This document shows, piece after piece, positions 17,342 through 26,265 of a stretch of 64,000 nt of DNA (position 1 is its first letter; each line of letters starts with the position of its first letter). This DNA comes from Oscillospiraceae bacterium (GTDB lineage: Bacteria > Bacillota > Clostridia > Saccharofermentanales > Fastidiosipilaceae). Location of the stretch: assembly GCA_029983685.1 (NCBI GenBank), contig JASBZA010000002.1, positions 1 to 64,000 of the forward strand. Reading direction: 5' to 3'. The notes beneath the pieces are model-generated. The model saw only the letters and a program-made list of their open reading frames with translations. It was not told where the DNA came from and made no database searches. Made by a program: the position numbers and the translations under genes.

Positions 17342-17350
17342 ATTATAGCA
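17342..17350 (-). promoter_or_regulatory. Extended -10 promoter of the licC-licA-like pair
   Basis: On the minus strand TGCTATAAT, a perfect extended -10 element, about 57 nt upstream of ATG 17285. No strong -35 box. Confidence 0.6.
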
Positions 17351-17410
17351 GAAAACCATTCCATACTACTTTTATTTTCTTTTTAAGGCCGATTCCAAAC
17401 TGCTCCTTAA

Positions 17411-17439
17411 TTGAAATTGCCCCTCTTTTAGGCTATATT
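17411..17439 (+). promoter_or_regulatory. Promoter of the glycerophosphotransferase/YidC-fusion operon
   Basis: TTGAAA (17411-17416), 17-bp spacer, TATATT (17434-17439), 35 nt upstream of ATG 17474. It is divergent from the promoter at 17342-17350. Confidence 0.7.
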
Positions 17440-17473
17440 ATCCCCACATTTTACAAGAGGAAGGACAGGCATC

Positions 17474-18796
17474 ATGCCTACATTTTTATATATAGATCCG
17501 GGCACCGGATCCATGCTCTTTACCATTATTTTGGGGCTCATGGGCGGTGTTTTTTATTTTTTCAGGAGTCTGAAAGTGAAGTTAAAATATAACGGTCTGG
17601 GCCTGGGACGCAAGGAAAAATCGGCTGAAAAAATCCCCTTGGTCATTTTTTCCGACCACAAGCGTTACTGGAATATTTTTAAACCGGTCTGTGATGAACT
17701 AGAAAAAAGAGGCATTCGTACCCTTTACCTCACCGGCTCTTCGGATGACCCTGCCCTTGAGCAAAACTATGACCACATCGAAACCGGCTACTATAGCTTG
17801 GACAAGACCATGTTTCAGACTCTGAACAGTTTGGAAGCCAAAATCGTCCTTTCCACGACCCCCAGCCTGGACGTTTTTCAGTGGAAGCGTTCGCCCGGTG
17901 TCGATTACTATATCCATATCCCCCATGCCGCATCCGATCTCTCCATGTATCGCATGTTCGGCATTGACTACTATGATGCCATCCTCCTGTCCGGCCAATT
18001 CCAAGAAGACCAGGTCAGGAGCCTGGAAAACTTGAGAAATCTCCCGGCCAAAGACCTACGCTATGTCGGTATTCCCTACCTGGATAGCATGAAGGACCGC
18101 TTGATAAAGGCTGACCGTTCCTCGGACCAGGATCTTCCAGACGCTACTAAAGCTGCTGAAACAACCATCCTGGTCGCCCCCTCCTGGGGTGAAAGCAGCC
18201 TTTTGGCCCGTTTCGGAGAAGCACTTTTGGACCGCCTAATCCAAACCGGCTACAACATTATTGTAAGGCCACATCCTCAGTCTTTTTTTTCTGAGAAACC
18301 CATGCTAGACCGACTCATGGACCTTTTCCCTGAATCCGACCGTCTGTCCTGGAATAGGGACCAGGATAACTTTTTTTGCCTGGCTCAGTCCGATCTGCTT
18401 ATTTCCGACTTCTCCGGCATTATTTTTGATTATTGCTTAGTTTTCGATAAACCCATCCTCTACACCGAAGTCCATTACGATACGGCGCCTTATGACTGCT
18501 GGTGGCTAGATGAAGAGCCTTGGACCTTCCGAGCACTGCCCAGCTTAGGCCAAGTCCTCACGGAGGACAATTTCGACCGGGTTGAAAAGATTATCGAAGA
18601 CCTGCTGGAAAACCCCACGTATCAGGCCCAAAGGGACCTGGTTCGCCAAGAATCTTGGGCCTTCCCCGGCCAAGGTGCCGAGCGGACAGTGGACTTTATC
18701 GAAGAAAAATTAGAGGACTTGGATAAGGCAGATAGCGAAGCATCCCAACAAGCCAAACAGTCAAAGAAAAAAGGAGAGATCCATGTCCTTTCTTAA
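17474..18796 (+). CDS. CDP-glycerol glycerophosphotransferase-like membrane-associated protein
   Basis: A 440-residue protein with one N-terminal membrane helix (about 10-33) and a cytoplasmic GT-B-like domain. Features typical of the TagB/TagF family (PF04464) are HIPHAASD, VRPHPQS (about residue 262) and DLLISDFSGIIFDYCLVFDKP (about 312-332). Such enzymes transfer glycerol- or other polyol-phosphate from the CDP-activated donor to a teichoic-acid primer or glycolipid. ATG 17474 follows AGAGGAAGGA. A Lys/Glu/Ser-rich tail of about 30 residues ends the protein. The gene overlaps the next by 14 nt, so the two proteins are probably made together and act on the same polymer. Confidence 0.85.
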   Translation: MPTFLYIDPGTGSMLFTIILGLMGGVFYFFRSLKVKLKYNGLGLGRKEKSAEKIPLVIFSDHKRYWNIFKPVCDELEKRGIRTLYLTGSSDDPALEQNYDHIETGYYSLDKTMFQTLNSLEAKIVLSTTPSLDVFQWKRSPGVDYYIHIPHAASDLSMYRMFGIDYYDAILLSGQFQEDQVRSLENLRNLPAKDLRYVGIPYLDSMKDRLIKADRSSDQDLPDATKAAETTILVAPSWGESSLLARFGEALLDRLIQTGYNIIVRPHPQSFFSEKPMLDRLMDLFPESDRLSWNRDQDNFFCLAQSDLLISDFSGIIFDYCLVFDKPILYTEVHYDTAPYDCWWLDEEPWTFRALPSLGQVLTEDNFDRVEKIIEDLLENPTYQAQRDLVRQESWAFPGQGAERTVDFIEEKLEDLDKADSEASQQAKQSKKKGEIHVLS

Positions 18797-21446
18797 AATA
18801 CTAGAGCAAATTATCCTGACCCCACTGAAGCTCTTCTTTGAGCTCTTCTTTTCCTGGTCCTGTCAACTGACCGGGAGTCCCGGCTGGTCCATTATTATCT
18901 TAAGCCTCATCATGAACACCCTTCTCCTCCCCCTCTATCAGAATGCCGACCGTATTCAGATGGAAGAGCAGGCCTTGCAGAAGAAGATGAAAAAAGGTTT
19001 GGACCATATAAAGAAGACCTTCCGAGATGATGAACGTTTCATGATGACCCAAACATACTACAGGCAAAACAACTACAAGCCTGTCTATGTCTTAAGAGCC
19101 ATGATTCCTCTTATGTTAGAGATTCCCTTTTTTATCGCCGCCTATCAGTTCATCTCCTCTATGACCTTGCTTAAACAAATGTCTTTCGGTCCTATCCGAG
19201 ATCTCGCTTCTCCTGATCAATGGCTAGTCCTGGGTCCGCTCCACTTAAATATTCTTCCTATCCTCATGACCGTCATCAACATCTTATCCTCTTTGATTTA
19301 TACCAAAGACGCCCCGCTGAAGACCAAAATCCAGCTCTTTGCTATGGCCGGTGTCTTCCTGGTTTTGCTTTATAACTCTCCCTCTGCCTTAGTCCTCTAC
19401 TGGACCATGAATAATCTCTATTCACTGGTAAAAAACGCTATCACGTTCTGGCTTCTACCAAAACGCAGAGCCTCCAAAACGTCCTTGGCTCCGGCCAAAA
19501 AGAAATCCACTAAAACGAAAACACTTCTTTCCAAAAGCTCAAACGCTCCTTCTCACACCGCCTTTATCCTAGGTGCCTTGGTCTTAACGATTTTGGTCGG
19601 CATCCTCATCCCCTCCTCCATCCTCCGAGCCTCTCCGGAAGAGTTTGTCCGCCCTGACATCCAAACCGGTCCCTTCTTTTATATGTTTAATAGCTTTCTT
19701 CTGGCTTTTGGTTTTTTCTTTGTCTGGTTCGGAGTCTTTTACGCTTTGGCAGATTCCAAAGGCAAGATTCGGGCCAATCGAGCCATGTGGCTTATGGTCC
19801 TCTTCTCGTTTGTGAACTACATGGGTTTCGGACGAAACCTCGGAAATCTATCCCCCTCTCTGGCCTATGACAAGGGTATGGCCTTCCCTATTTCTCTTGT
19901 TCTCATCAATCTCGGCATTCTTATCCTACTAGGCTTTCTTGCAAGCATACTCTATTCTAAAAGGCCCGAATTGCCTAAAATTTTGCTTTCAGGCACTCTG
20001 GTCGCCTCTATGATTCTTTCCGGAACGAATCTTTACCAAGCCAAAAAAACGCTTGATCAGTCATCTATTAGTTCAGACGAGAACCCTAGTGTAAAAAACG
20101 ATTTTCCTGAATTTAAATTCAGTAAAAACGGGTCTAATGTCCTCATCATGATGATTGACCGCGCTTTGGCCGAAGATATCCCCTTCATTTTCGCTGAAAA
20201 GCCGGAACTAAAAGAAATTTTTCAAGGATTCACTTTCTACCCCAACACCTTAAGTTTCGGTACCCATACGAATACCGGTGTTTCAGCCCTCTTTGGCGGA
20301 TATGAATATCAGCCTATTGAAATGAATCGGCGAAAAGATGTAAAACTCGAAAAAAAACACGATGAAGCCATAAAGCTCATGCCTCAATTATTCCAAGAGG
20401 CAGGGTATGATATTGTTTTGACCGACCCCTCATATGCCGGCTATACCTGGGTGCCGGACTTATCCGTTTTCGATTCCTATGAAAGGGTAAAAGCTTATAA
20501 TATTAAAGGCTCTTTCACCGCAGAATGGCCGGGTTTTTCCGAACAGATTGACTCAGACTGGAAACGCAACTTTTTCTGGCACAGCGTAACGAAGATTGCA
20601 CCTTTGGCCTTGCAAGAATACCTCTATGACCAGGGGCATTATAATGCTTGGACGTATAGCCTGGGGAGCACAGCGGTGCAAAAAGCCAGCCCGGACCTGC
20701 CTACCCAGCAAATAGGCGTCAAGGGAAGCTTCTTAGATTCCTATCTGGTCCTAGACAAGTTATCCGAGCACACCCGGATTGATCCATCGGACTCCAAAAA
20801 CTTTTTAATGATGTGTACGGAGTCAACCCATGAGCCCAATCTCTTGCAAAAACCGGACTATGTCCCTCAAAATCGAGTGGACAATTCGGCCTTTGATGAT
20901 GGCAAGCCTATTCGGATGGAAGCAGACGGCAAGACTCTGGACATAAAAAGGAAAGGGCAATTGGAACACTACCACATCAACATGGCGACCATGCTGAGAT
21001 TAGGCAAATGGTTCCAACACCTGCAAGAGCAAGGGGTCTATGATAACACCCGTATTATCCTCGTTTCAGACCACGCTTATCCGCTCCATCAATATCCTGA
21101 AAGGACTTTGAAAAACGGCTTTGATTATGGGACTTTCAATTGTCTTTTGATGGAAAAAGACATACACGCTAAAGGTCCTTTTAAAGCCGATCCCACCTTT
21201 ATGACCAATGCCGATGTTCCTTATCTGGCTACAAAAGATCTTACTTCGCAGATAAACCCCTTTACCGGTAAGGCCTTGACCTCAGAAACATCCAAAACCT
21301 TCCCTCTCTATCTCACAGATGCCGACAACTTTCAAACTAGTAAAAATAAGGGCAAGCAATTCCTGCCTGATCACTGGTACAAGCTTTCCGGCGACATGAA
21401 TGATCCGAACAACTGGGAATACCTGGGTGTAAAGGTCATGGAGTAG
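18783..21446 (+). CDS. YidC/Oxa1-domain protein fused to an alkaline-phosphatase-superfamily phosphotransferase domain
   Basis: An 887-residue fusion. Residues 1-225 look like a YidC/Oxa1 insertase core: TM1 followed by a basic amphipathic helix (58-90), then PFFIAAYQFISSM and a NNLYSLVKN ending. A Lys/Ser-rich linker (228-257) and four or five more membrane helices (about 262-415) lead to an outward-facing domain from about 440. That domain resembles LtaS/EptA-type phosphoglycerol or phosphoethanolamine transferases. It has metal-site Asp459 (LIMMIDR), a Thr-rich nucleophile loop GTHTNTGVSALFGG (494-507) and a VSDHAYPL metal motif. There is no CxPxR motif, so it is not a sulfatase. TM1 has Asn45 where insertases carry the groove Arg. 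Probable role: transfer of a phospho-alcohol onto an envelope polymer made with its neighbour. Confidence 0.8.
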   Translation: MSFLKILEQIILTPLKLFFELFFSWSCQLTGSPGWSIIILSLIMNTLLLPLYQNADRIQMEEQALQKKMKKGLDHIKKTFRDDERFMMTQTYYRQNNYKPVYVLRAMIPLMLEIPFFIAAYQFISSMTLLKQMSFGPIRDLASPDQWLVLGPLHLNILPILMTVINILSSLIYTKDAPLKTKIQLFAMAGVFLVLLYNSPSALVLYWTMNNLYSLVKNAITFWLLPKRRASKTSLAPAKKKSTKTKTLLSKSSNAPSHTAFILGALVLTILVGILIPSSILRASPEEFVRPDIQTGPFFYMFNSFLLAFGFFFVWFGVFYALADSKGKIRANRAMWLMVLFSFVNYMGFGRNLGNLSPSLAYDKGMAFPISLVLINLGILILLGFLASILYSKRPELPKILLSGTLVASMILSGTNLYQAKKTLDQSSISSDENPSVKNDFPEFKFSKNGSNVLIMMIDRALAEDIPFIFAEKPELKEIFQGFTFYPNTLSFGTHTNTGVSALFGGYEYQPIEMNRRKDVKLEKKHDEAIKLMPQLFQEAGYDIVLTDPSYAGYTWVPDLSVFDSYERVKAYNIKGSFTAEWPGFSEQIDSDWKRNFFWHSVTKIAPLALQEYLYDQGHYNAWTYSLGSTAVQKASPDLPTQQIGVKGSFLDSYLVLDKLSEHTRIDPSDSKNFLMMCTESTHEPNLLQKPDYVPQNRVDNSAFDDGKPIRMEADGKTLDIKRKGQLEHYHINMATMLRLGKWFQHLQEQGVYDNTRIILVSDHAYPLHQYPERTLKNGFDYGTFNCLLMEKDIHAKGPFKADPTFMTNADVPYLATKDLTSQINPFTGKALTSETSKTFPLYLTDADNFQTSKNKGKQFLPDHWYKLSGDMNDPNNWEYLGVKVME

Positions 21447-21504
21447 GCCTCTATAAAGCTAGCTTATTTCATTATGTACTCTAAACCTAAGAGAAGACAA
21501 AACA

Positions 21505-21533
21505 GCCGCCCTATTCCTAACAGATAAGGCGGC
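21505..21533. terminator. Bidirectional terminator between convergent genes
   Basis: GCCGCCCTAT (21505-21514) pairs with ATAAGGCGGC (21524-21533) with one mismatch. T-rich sequence follows on both strands (a T-run near 21545 on plus, TTTTG on minus). Confidence 0.65.
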
Positions 21534-21564
21534 CATAAATTCTATTTTTTCTGGAAAACTTAGT

Positions 21565-23064
21565 TTACCTCACCCAAATCGGTGTGACAAAAGCGTGTTG
21601 GTTATTCAGTTGGCTCACTTCGACGTGATAAATGTCTTCTTTGCCCTCTCTTCTGTCATCTCGAACATCTTCCAGATTTATCCGATATAGGCTCTGCTCG
21701 GAGGGATAAATCCTGTGAATTTTAAAGGCATTAGAATGATAAGGCTTAACTTCATCAACAAAACTCTGGGCCAGCAACTCTTCCAGCTTGAAACGGTAGT
21801 CCTTGCCCTGCATGTTAAAATGAAGAATCGAGGACAGCTCGGCCTCAAACTCCACCAGGATGGACGAGGTTGACGGATGAACCGGCGAGACATTGCCCAC
21901 CGTGTCGATGCTCCAAGACAGAGTTTGGTGATTTAACTGTTTTATCTCAGAGGCCATCTCATTAACGGCATCGCTGTCGATTTCAATACCTTCTATGGGG
22001 GCCAGGACACTTTGGCCGCGTAAGTAGGGCGTGATTCTTACAATTTGGCCGCCGTCTAACTTCATCTCGCCTTGCCAACGATACTTTTGTGCCTTGCCCC
22101 ATCCCATTTCGAGACGCAGCTTGTAACGGTTCTTATAGGCAGGTTCCGGGGACGCTTGGTCCATCAAACCGAGCATGTGGAAGGGTTTAAGGTTCTTATA
22201 GACCACGATTTTGTCCAAGGGATATTCGGTCTCCACTACCAAAGCGATTCGCCTTTTCGCATCTTCCAGGATACTGCCCATAGGGGCATCGTTAATCTTA
22301 AAATCGCAGCGGATAAAATCACCGGTCACGGCATAGGTTCTTCTCTCCCGCACGGCCTTAATAATAGCTTCTCGATTGTTGGCCTCGGCCAAAACCGCCA
22401 TCCTGCCGTCCCCGTAAGAACCGGGGTAGCCTGCATGGTGGTCGGTGGACGCAACAAAGCCAAAGTGATGGCCCTGCTTCAGGCCCTCGTTAACCGTGTT
22501 GTGCGAGTCCCTTGGACCCATGTTGTGGTAATAAGGATAGGGCGCCGTTTCAGACATAGAGCAACCGTGCTTAGAGAAAACTTCCACAATCGGCGAAACC
22601 TCAGGATCAAATTTGGCCCAATCAATCCCCCTATAAGTCGCGGGGTAAGCAATATGGTGAGGGACGGCTATGGTCTGATTCTTTCCGCAACCCTCTACTA
22701 TTTCTCTTGGAGACCTGGCTTCATAAATCGGCAAGTCCGGGTTGGTACTGACAATATGGTGGTCGCCGAACTCGTTCGAATGGAGCTCGAAACTGTGAAA
22801 AGTCGTGAAGTCCGGTCCGTTGCTAGCTTCTACCTTTCTTAAAACCTCAGGCCAAAACCTTCTAAGCTTGGCGAAACCTTCTCTGTGAAAGTCCACCACG
22901 AAGGCTGTTTTTTCGTTTCGCTCATACATATCGGGCCACATGGCGTGACCGGTTACGGCACAAAAATCCAGCTGGGCCTGAGCTCTTTCTAAGGCATGGT
23001 CCAAAGAACCGAAACCGTAAGAAATATTACAATGGTTATGAATATCACCCCATAAAATCTTCAT
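21565..23064 (-). CDS. PHP-domain metal-dependent hydrolase (DUF3604-like)
   Basis: A 499-residue cytoplasmic protein. The N-terminal two thirds form a PHP-type TIM-barrel metallohydrolase: GDIHNHCNISYG at the start, HSFELHS, PHHIAY and STDHHAGYPGS supply the His/Asp metal ligands. The C-terminal 200 residues are beta-rich. PHP proteins hydrolyse phosphoesters or similar bonds, but members next to sugar-degradation genes are mostly uncharacterised. It is the last gene of the operon starting at 28101, 12 nt after a sulfatase, so it likely acts on a sulfated or phosphorylated sugar intermediate. Confidence 0.75.
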   Translation of the reverse strand: MKILWGDIHNHCNISYGFGSLDHALERAQAQLDFCAVTGHAMWPDMYERNEKTAFVVDFHREGFAKLRRFWPEVLRKVEASNGPDFTTFHSFELHSNEFGDHHIVSTNPDLPIYEARSPREIVEGCGKNQTIAVPHHIAYPATYRGIDWAKFDPEVSPIVEVFSKHGCSMSETAPYPYYHNMGPRDSHNTVNEGLKQGHHFGFVASTDHHAGYPGSYGDGRMAVLAEANNREAIIKAVRERRTYAVTGDFIRCDFKINDAPMGSILEDAKRRIALVVETEYPLDKIVVYKNLKPFHMLGLMDQASPEPAYKNRYKLRLEMGWGKAQKYRWQGEMKLDGGQIVRITPYLRGQSVLAPIEGIEIDSDAVNEMASEIKQLNHQTLSWSIDTVGNVSPVHPSTSSILVEFEAELSSILHFNMQGKDYRFKLEELLAQSFVDEVKPYHSNAFKIHRIYPSEQSLYRINLEDVRDDRREGKEDIYHVEVSQLNNQHAFVTPIWVR

Positions 23065-23076
23065 CTTCTGTCTCCT

Positions 23077-24471
23077 CTAGTTATGTGTGTTTGAAAAAAC
23101 CTTATCACCGTGTTTCTCGTGATAAGTCCGGCAAAGCTCATAGAGCTGGCCCACCAGGGCCTGATTCTCATCCAGACCGGATATATTATGCATCTCGGCA
23201 GGGTCTTTTACCTGGTCATAGAGCTCATGGTCTCGGCCATCATAGATGTACTTATAGCGGTCCGTGATGACAGCTCGCCTAATCGTACCATAGTTTGGAT
23301 TGCCGGAATATTGGCAATATGCCTCGTTTGACCAATTGGAGTCGCTGCCCTCATAGATTAGTTTTCTCAGGCTCCTGCCGTCATAGGCGGAGCAATCAAA
23401 ATCCAAATCCAATAAGTCCACCAGGGTAGGGAAAACATCCATATGGGAAACAACCTTTCTTACCACTTGCGGCTCGGCATCGCTTTGGGCGATCATAAGA
23501 GGTACTCTTATGGCTTCTTCGTACATCTCCATCTTCTGATACATTCGGTGTTGTCCTAAATGGTCGCCGTGGTCCGGAGTAAAAACAATCAGTGTATCAT
23601 CCAAGAGACCTTGTTCTTTGACGAAGTTTATTAAGCTGCCTACACAGCGGTCGACCATGGTGGTTAAGGCTAAATGGGCCTGCCAGACCTTCTTCCAGCT
23701 TTCTAAAGTAAGTCCCTCCGCCAACTGAGCTGGAACACCTTCTCTTCTTAAAACAGGCTCCTTTTCCACTATTTCTCCTACATTATCCGGCAAATGAATT
23801 TCATCCAAGGGGTACATATCCAGATATTCTTGAGGGACGACCAAAGGCGGATGCGGGGCCCAGAAACAGGTAAAAAGTGCGAAAGGTTTCGTTTCGTCTG
23901 CCTGCCTTAGGAATTTTAAGGACTCCTCCAAGAAATACGAATCCTTATAAGTTTCGGTCGGATGCGGCCACACACTGACCCTGGTATTGCTGTAGCGGCG
24001 CTCTTCCCTTTGGCCCAGCACGTCTTCCCGGACTAAGGTCAAGTTCTCCGGATCCCGTTCGGTGGGGATGCCCAGTTCTTTGGCCCAGGCGTTATAGTCT
24101 GCTTGTGATTTATAATGGTCCAGTCCCAAATCGGACAGTGGGGTGGTCGTTTTAATATGGTCAACGCCGACATGACCTAATTGGTAGTCGGCTCGTTTGA
24201 GTAGTTCATAGATAGTGGGGTAGGAACCGGCATGGACACCCTTCCAATCGTTATAGACAATGCCGTTTTGGGTCGGGTAAATCCCCGTAGCCAAAGAGGT
24301 TCTGGCCGGTACGCACAAGGGACAGACATTGTAGGCACGGGTAAAAAAGGTTCCGGAATCAGCCAGCCGGTTAAGATGGGGGGTGACCTCCCTACCGCAT
24401 TGCTCCTCGTAAATACTGTCGAAGCGCTGGTGGTCGGTCATGATAAAAAGTAAGTTTTTACGTTTCTGCAC
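23077..24471 (-). CDS. Cys-type sulfatase (S1 family), cytoplasmic
   Basis: A 464-residue sulfatase with the N-terminal metal Asp segment LLFIMTDHQRFDS and the formylglycine motif CVPAR followed by TSLATG (Cys modified to formylglycine). It also has FTPDHGDHLG with Asp/His metal ligands and EEAIRVPLMI. The GTG at 24471 is chosen as start because AAGGAGA lies 6 nt upstream; an in-frame GTG at 24501 lacks a ribosome site and lies inside the upstream hairpin region. No signal peptide, so it desulfates imported oligosaccharides. A radical-SAM maturase (anSME) would be needed, and none is encoded in the window. Confidence 0.92.
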   Translation of the reverse strand: MQKRKNLLFIMTDHQRFDSIYEEQCGREVTPHLNRLADSGTFFTRAYNVCPLCVPARTSLATGIYPTQNGIVYNDWKGVHAGSYPTIYELLKRADYQLGHVGVDHIKTTTPLSDLGLDHYKSQADYNAWAKELGIPTERDPENLTLVREDVLGQREERRYSNTRVSVWPHPTETYKDSYFLEESLKFLRQADETKPFALFTCFWAPHPPLVVPQEYLDMYPLDEIHLPDNVGEIVEKEPVLRREGVPAQLAEGLTLESWKKVWQAHLALTTMVDRCVGSLINFVKEQGLLDDTLIVFTPDHGDHLGQHRMYQKMEMYEEAIRVPLMIAQSDAEPQVVRKVVSHMDVFPTLVDLLDLDFDCSAYDGRSLRKLIYEGSDSNWSNEAYCQYSGNPNYGTIRRAVITDRYKYIYDGRDHELYDQVKDPAEMHNISGLDENQALVGQLYELCRTYHEKHGDKVFSNTHN

Positions 24472-24507
24472 AGTGGGTCTCCTTATCCAATAATCTGACA
24501 CAGCGAA

Positions 24508-24537
24508 AGCTTACCTGCCCGTTAAAGCAGGTAAGCT
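24508..24537 (-). terminator. Hairpin after the solute-binding protein gene
   Basis: AGCTTACCTGC (24508-24518) pairs perfectly with GCAGGTAAGCT (24527-24537), loop of 8 nt. Only a short T-rich tail on the minus strand. Likely a partial terminator or 3' stabiliser that raises SBP expression over the downstream sulfatase. Confidence 0.55.
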
Positions 24538-24559
24538 GCAAACTTAGCACTTCATTTTG

Positions 24560-26236
24560 CTAATTGTTCTTTTGATAACGCTCATAGGCCTGCTTATAAA
24601 TATTAATATAATCTTCTACCTTCATGGCCTCAAGCTGTTTAATGTAGCTATCCCATTCAGACTCAACACCGCCGTTTACAATCCAGCCGACGTACTTCTG
24701 GGTAACGAAAGCATTAATATCGGTTTCCAAAAGATTGATTTTGTTAATCTCATCTTCGGTGAAGAAGACATTAGGATAGGTGTATTCGGTTGTACCATTG
24801 TAGGGCGAATAGAATTCATCAAGCTCTTTTCGCTCGGTCAGGTTGGCATTTAAATCCAACTTATTAATGGTTTCTTGTGTCAATCCGCATGTACCGTTAA
24901 TACCGGGGCTGTAATCGTGAATCATAGTACCCAGGATAACTCCTTCGGGAAGCTTCATATAGCGATAACGGCCTTCGTGGGTTTTCTCCAAGGTTTTGCC
25001 GATAAGGCCCTGAGAAATTTCCAAGGAGACTTCAGGTTCATAAGACTTGTCAATCCATGCCATCAGAACTTCAGGATGCTCAGCCTGATTGGTGATAGAG
25101 AAGGCACCTCTGGAAACAATCTTGGAATCGACACGTCGCCAAATCTGTTTGCCTTCCGTGTTTTTCAAAGGTGCCAAGGGCATATAGTCATCTTTGTTAA
25201 CGGTAGCTGTAGCATTTCGACTCCAGCCCAGCCACATACCGACTACTTTGTTGGGGTCTTGAATTTTAGATACATAGACGTTTCTGTCATGCGAGAAAGC
25301 TTCCGGGTCAATAACACCTAAGCTATACAAATCATGGAAGGCACTAATAGCTTCTTTGTAAGGTTCGGTAATTGGTGTGTAAACAACATCTCCGTTGTTC
25401 AAAACAAAGTGATTAATGTCATCCAGCTGACCGAAGGTTCCAAATAAGGATTGAATGCCCTGCTGTCTGTCATTAGAATCATTCGTCGTCATACGGAAGG
25501 TGAAAGGAATCTCATCGGTCGGATCACCGTTTCCGTTCATATCATTTTCTTTAAAGGCTACCAAAACATCTTTCAGTTCTTCCCAGGTGGTAGGAGCGTC
25601 CATACCTAATTTATCCAGCCAGGTCTTGTTAATAAACCACTTGTCATGGGTAGTGGGGTTAAGTTCATTAATGGTAGGCAAAGAATAAATATGGCCGTCT
25701 GCCGCCGTAATCTGATTTCTATACTCAGGATGCTCTTCAAGAATTTTAGAAATGTTGGGAGCATATTTGTCTATTAAGTTCTCCAGCGGAATAAGTACGC
25801 CTTGCACGGCATACTTAATAACATCAACATCTGTTAAGATGCCTTGACCGTAGAAAGCATCGGGGAGGTCTGTACTGCCGAATAGAAGACTTTTCTTCTC
25901 TTTCCAACCGTCGGCAGGCGACATATTCCAGTTGATAATAACGTTGCTCTTTTCTTCCAGCTTTTGGAAATATTCCAGCTCTTTGAAATCTTTGTTACGA
26001 GATGTCTGCGCCGCAATTTCAAACTCGATAGGCTCATCTACAATGGGAAAACCTTCGTGTACGGCCAAATCTCCAGAGGAACCGGTGCTTCCGATTTCCG
26101 AACCCACCTGTTTGGTTTTAGTCGTTTTCGAACTTAGCTTATCCGTCGGATCCCCCTCCTTTTGCGGAACACAGGCACTCAGGACACATGTTGTTGCCAG
26201 CATCAGGCCCAATACTCTACTAACCTTTCTTTTCAT
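24560..26236 (-). CDS. LplA/YtcQ-type oligosaccharide-binding lipoprotein
   Basis: A 558-residue extracellular binding protein of the large LplA/YtcQ class. The signal peptide ends in a lipobox (LSAC, Cys at about 22), followed by a short linker and a two-lobed SBP fold with NMSPADGWKEKKSLLFGS, DKWFINKTWLDKLG and AYERYQK at the end. ATG 26236 has AAAGGAGAG upstream; a longer frame from 26260 begins inside that ribosome site. It is third in the operon after its two permeases and is followed by a hairpin. LplA-type systems import uronic-acid-containing oligosaccharides, which suits the lyases and sulfatases nearby. Confidence 0.9.
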   Translation of the reverse strand: MKRKVSRVLGLMLATTCVLSACVPQKEGDPTDKLSSKTTKTKQVGSEIGSTGSSGDLAVHEGFPIVDEPIEFEIAAQTSRNKDFKELEYFQKLEEKSNVIINWNMSPADGWKEKKSLLFGSTDLPDAFYGQGILTDVDVIKYAVQGVLIPLENLIDKYAPNISKILEEHPEYRNQITAADGHIYSLPTINELNPTTHDKWFINKTWLDKLGMDAPTTWEELKDVLVAFKENDMNGNGDPTDEIPFTFRMTTNDSNDRQQGIQSLFGTFGQLDDINHFVLNNGDVVYTPITEPYKEAISAFHDLYSLGVIDPEAFSHDRNVYVSKIQDPNKVVGMWLGWSRNATATVNKDDYMPLAPLKNTEGKQIWRRVDSKIVSRGAFSITNQAEHPEVLMAWIDKSYEPEVSLEISQGLIGKTLEKTHEGRYRYMKLPEGVILGTMIHDYSPGINGTCGLTQETINKLDLNANLTERKELDEFYSPYNGTTEYTYPNVFFTEDEINKINLLETDINAFVTQKYVGWIVNGGVESEWDSYIKQLEAMKVEDYINIYKQAYERYQKNN

Positions 26237-26265
26237 GTTTCTCTCCTTTCCTCTTTTCATACAAA

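Noticed and set aside
18783..21446. Reading the fusion protein as a fifth sulfatase
   Set aside because: It lacks the CxPxR formylglycine motif and has a Thr-type nucleophile loop, as in LtaS/EptA-like transferases.
22072..22842. 256-codon plus-strand frame inside the PHP gene
   Set aside because: Antisense shadow; composition is not protein-like and there is no ribosome site, while the minus frame has all PHP motifs.
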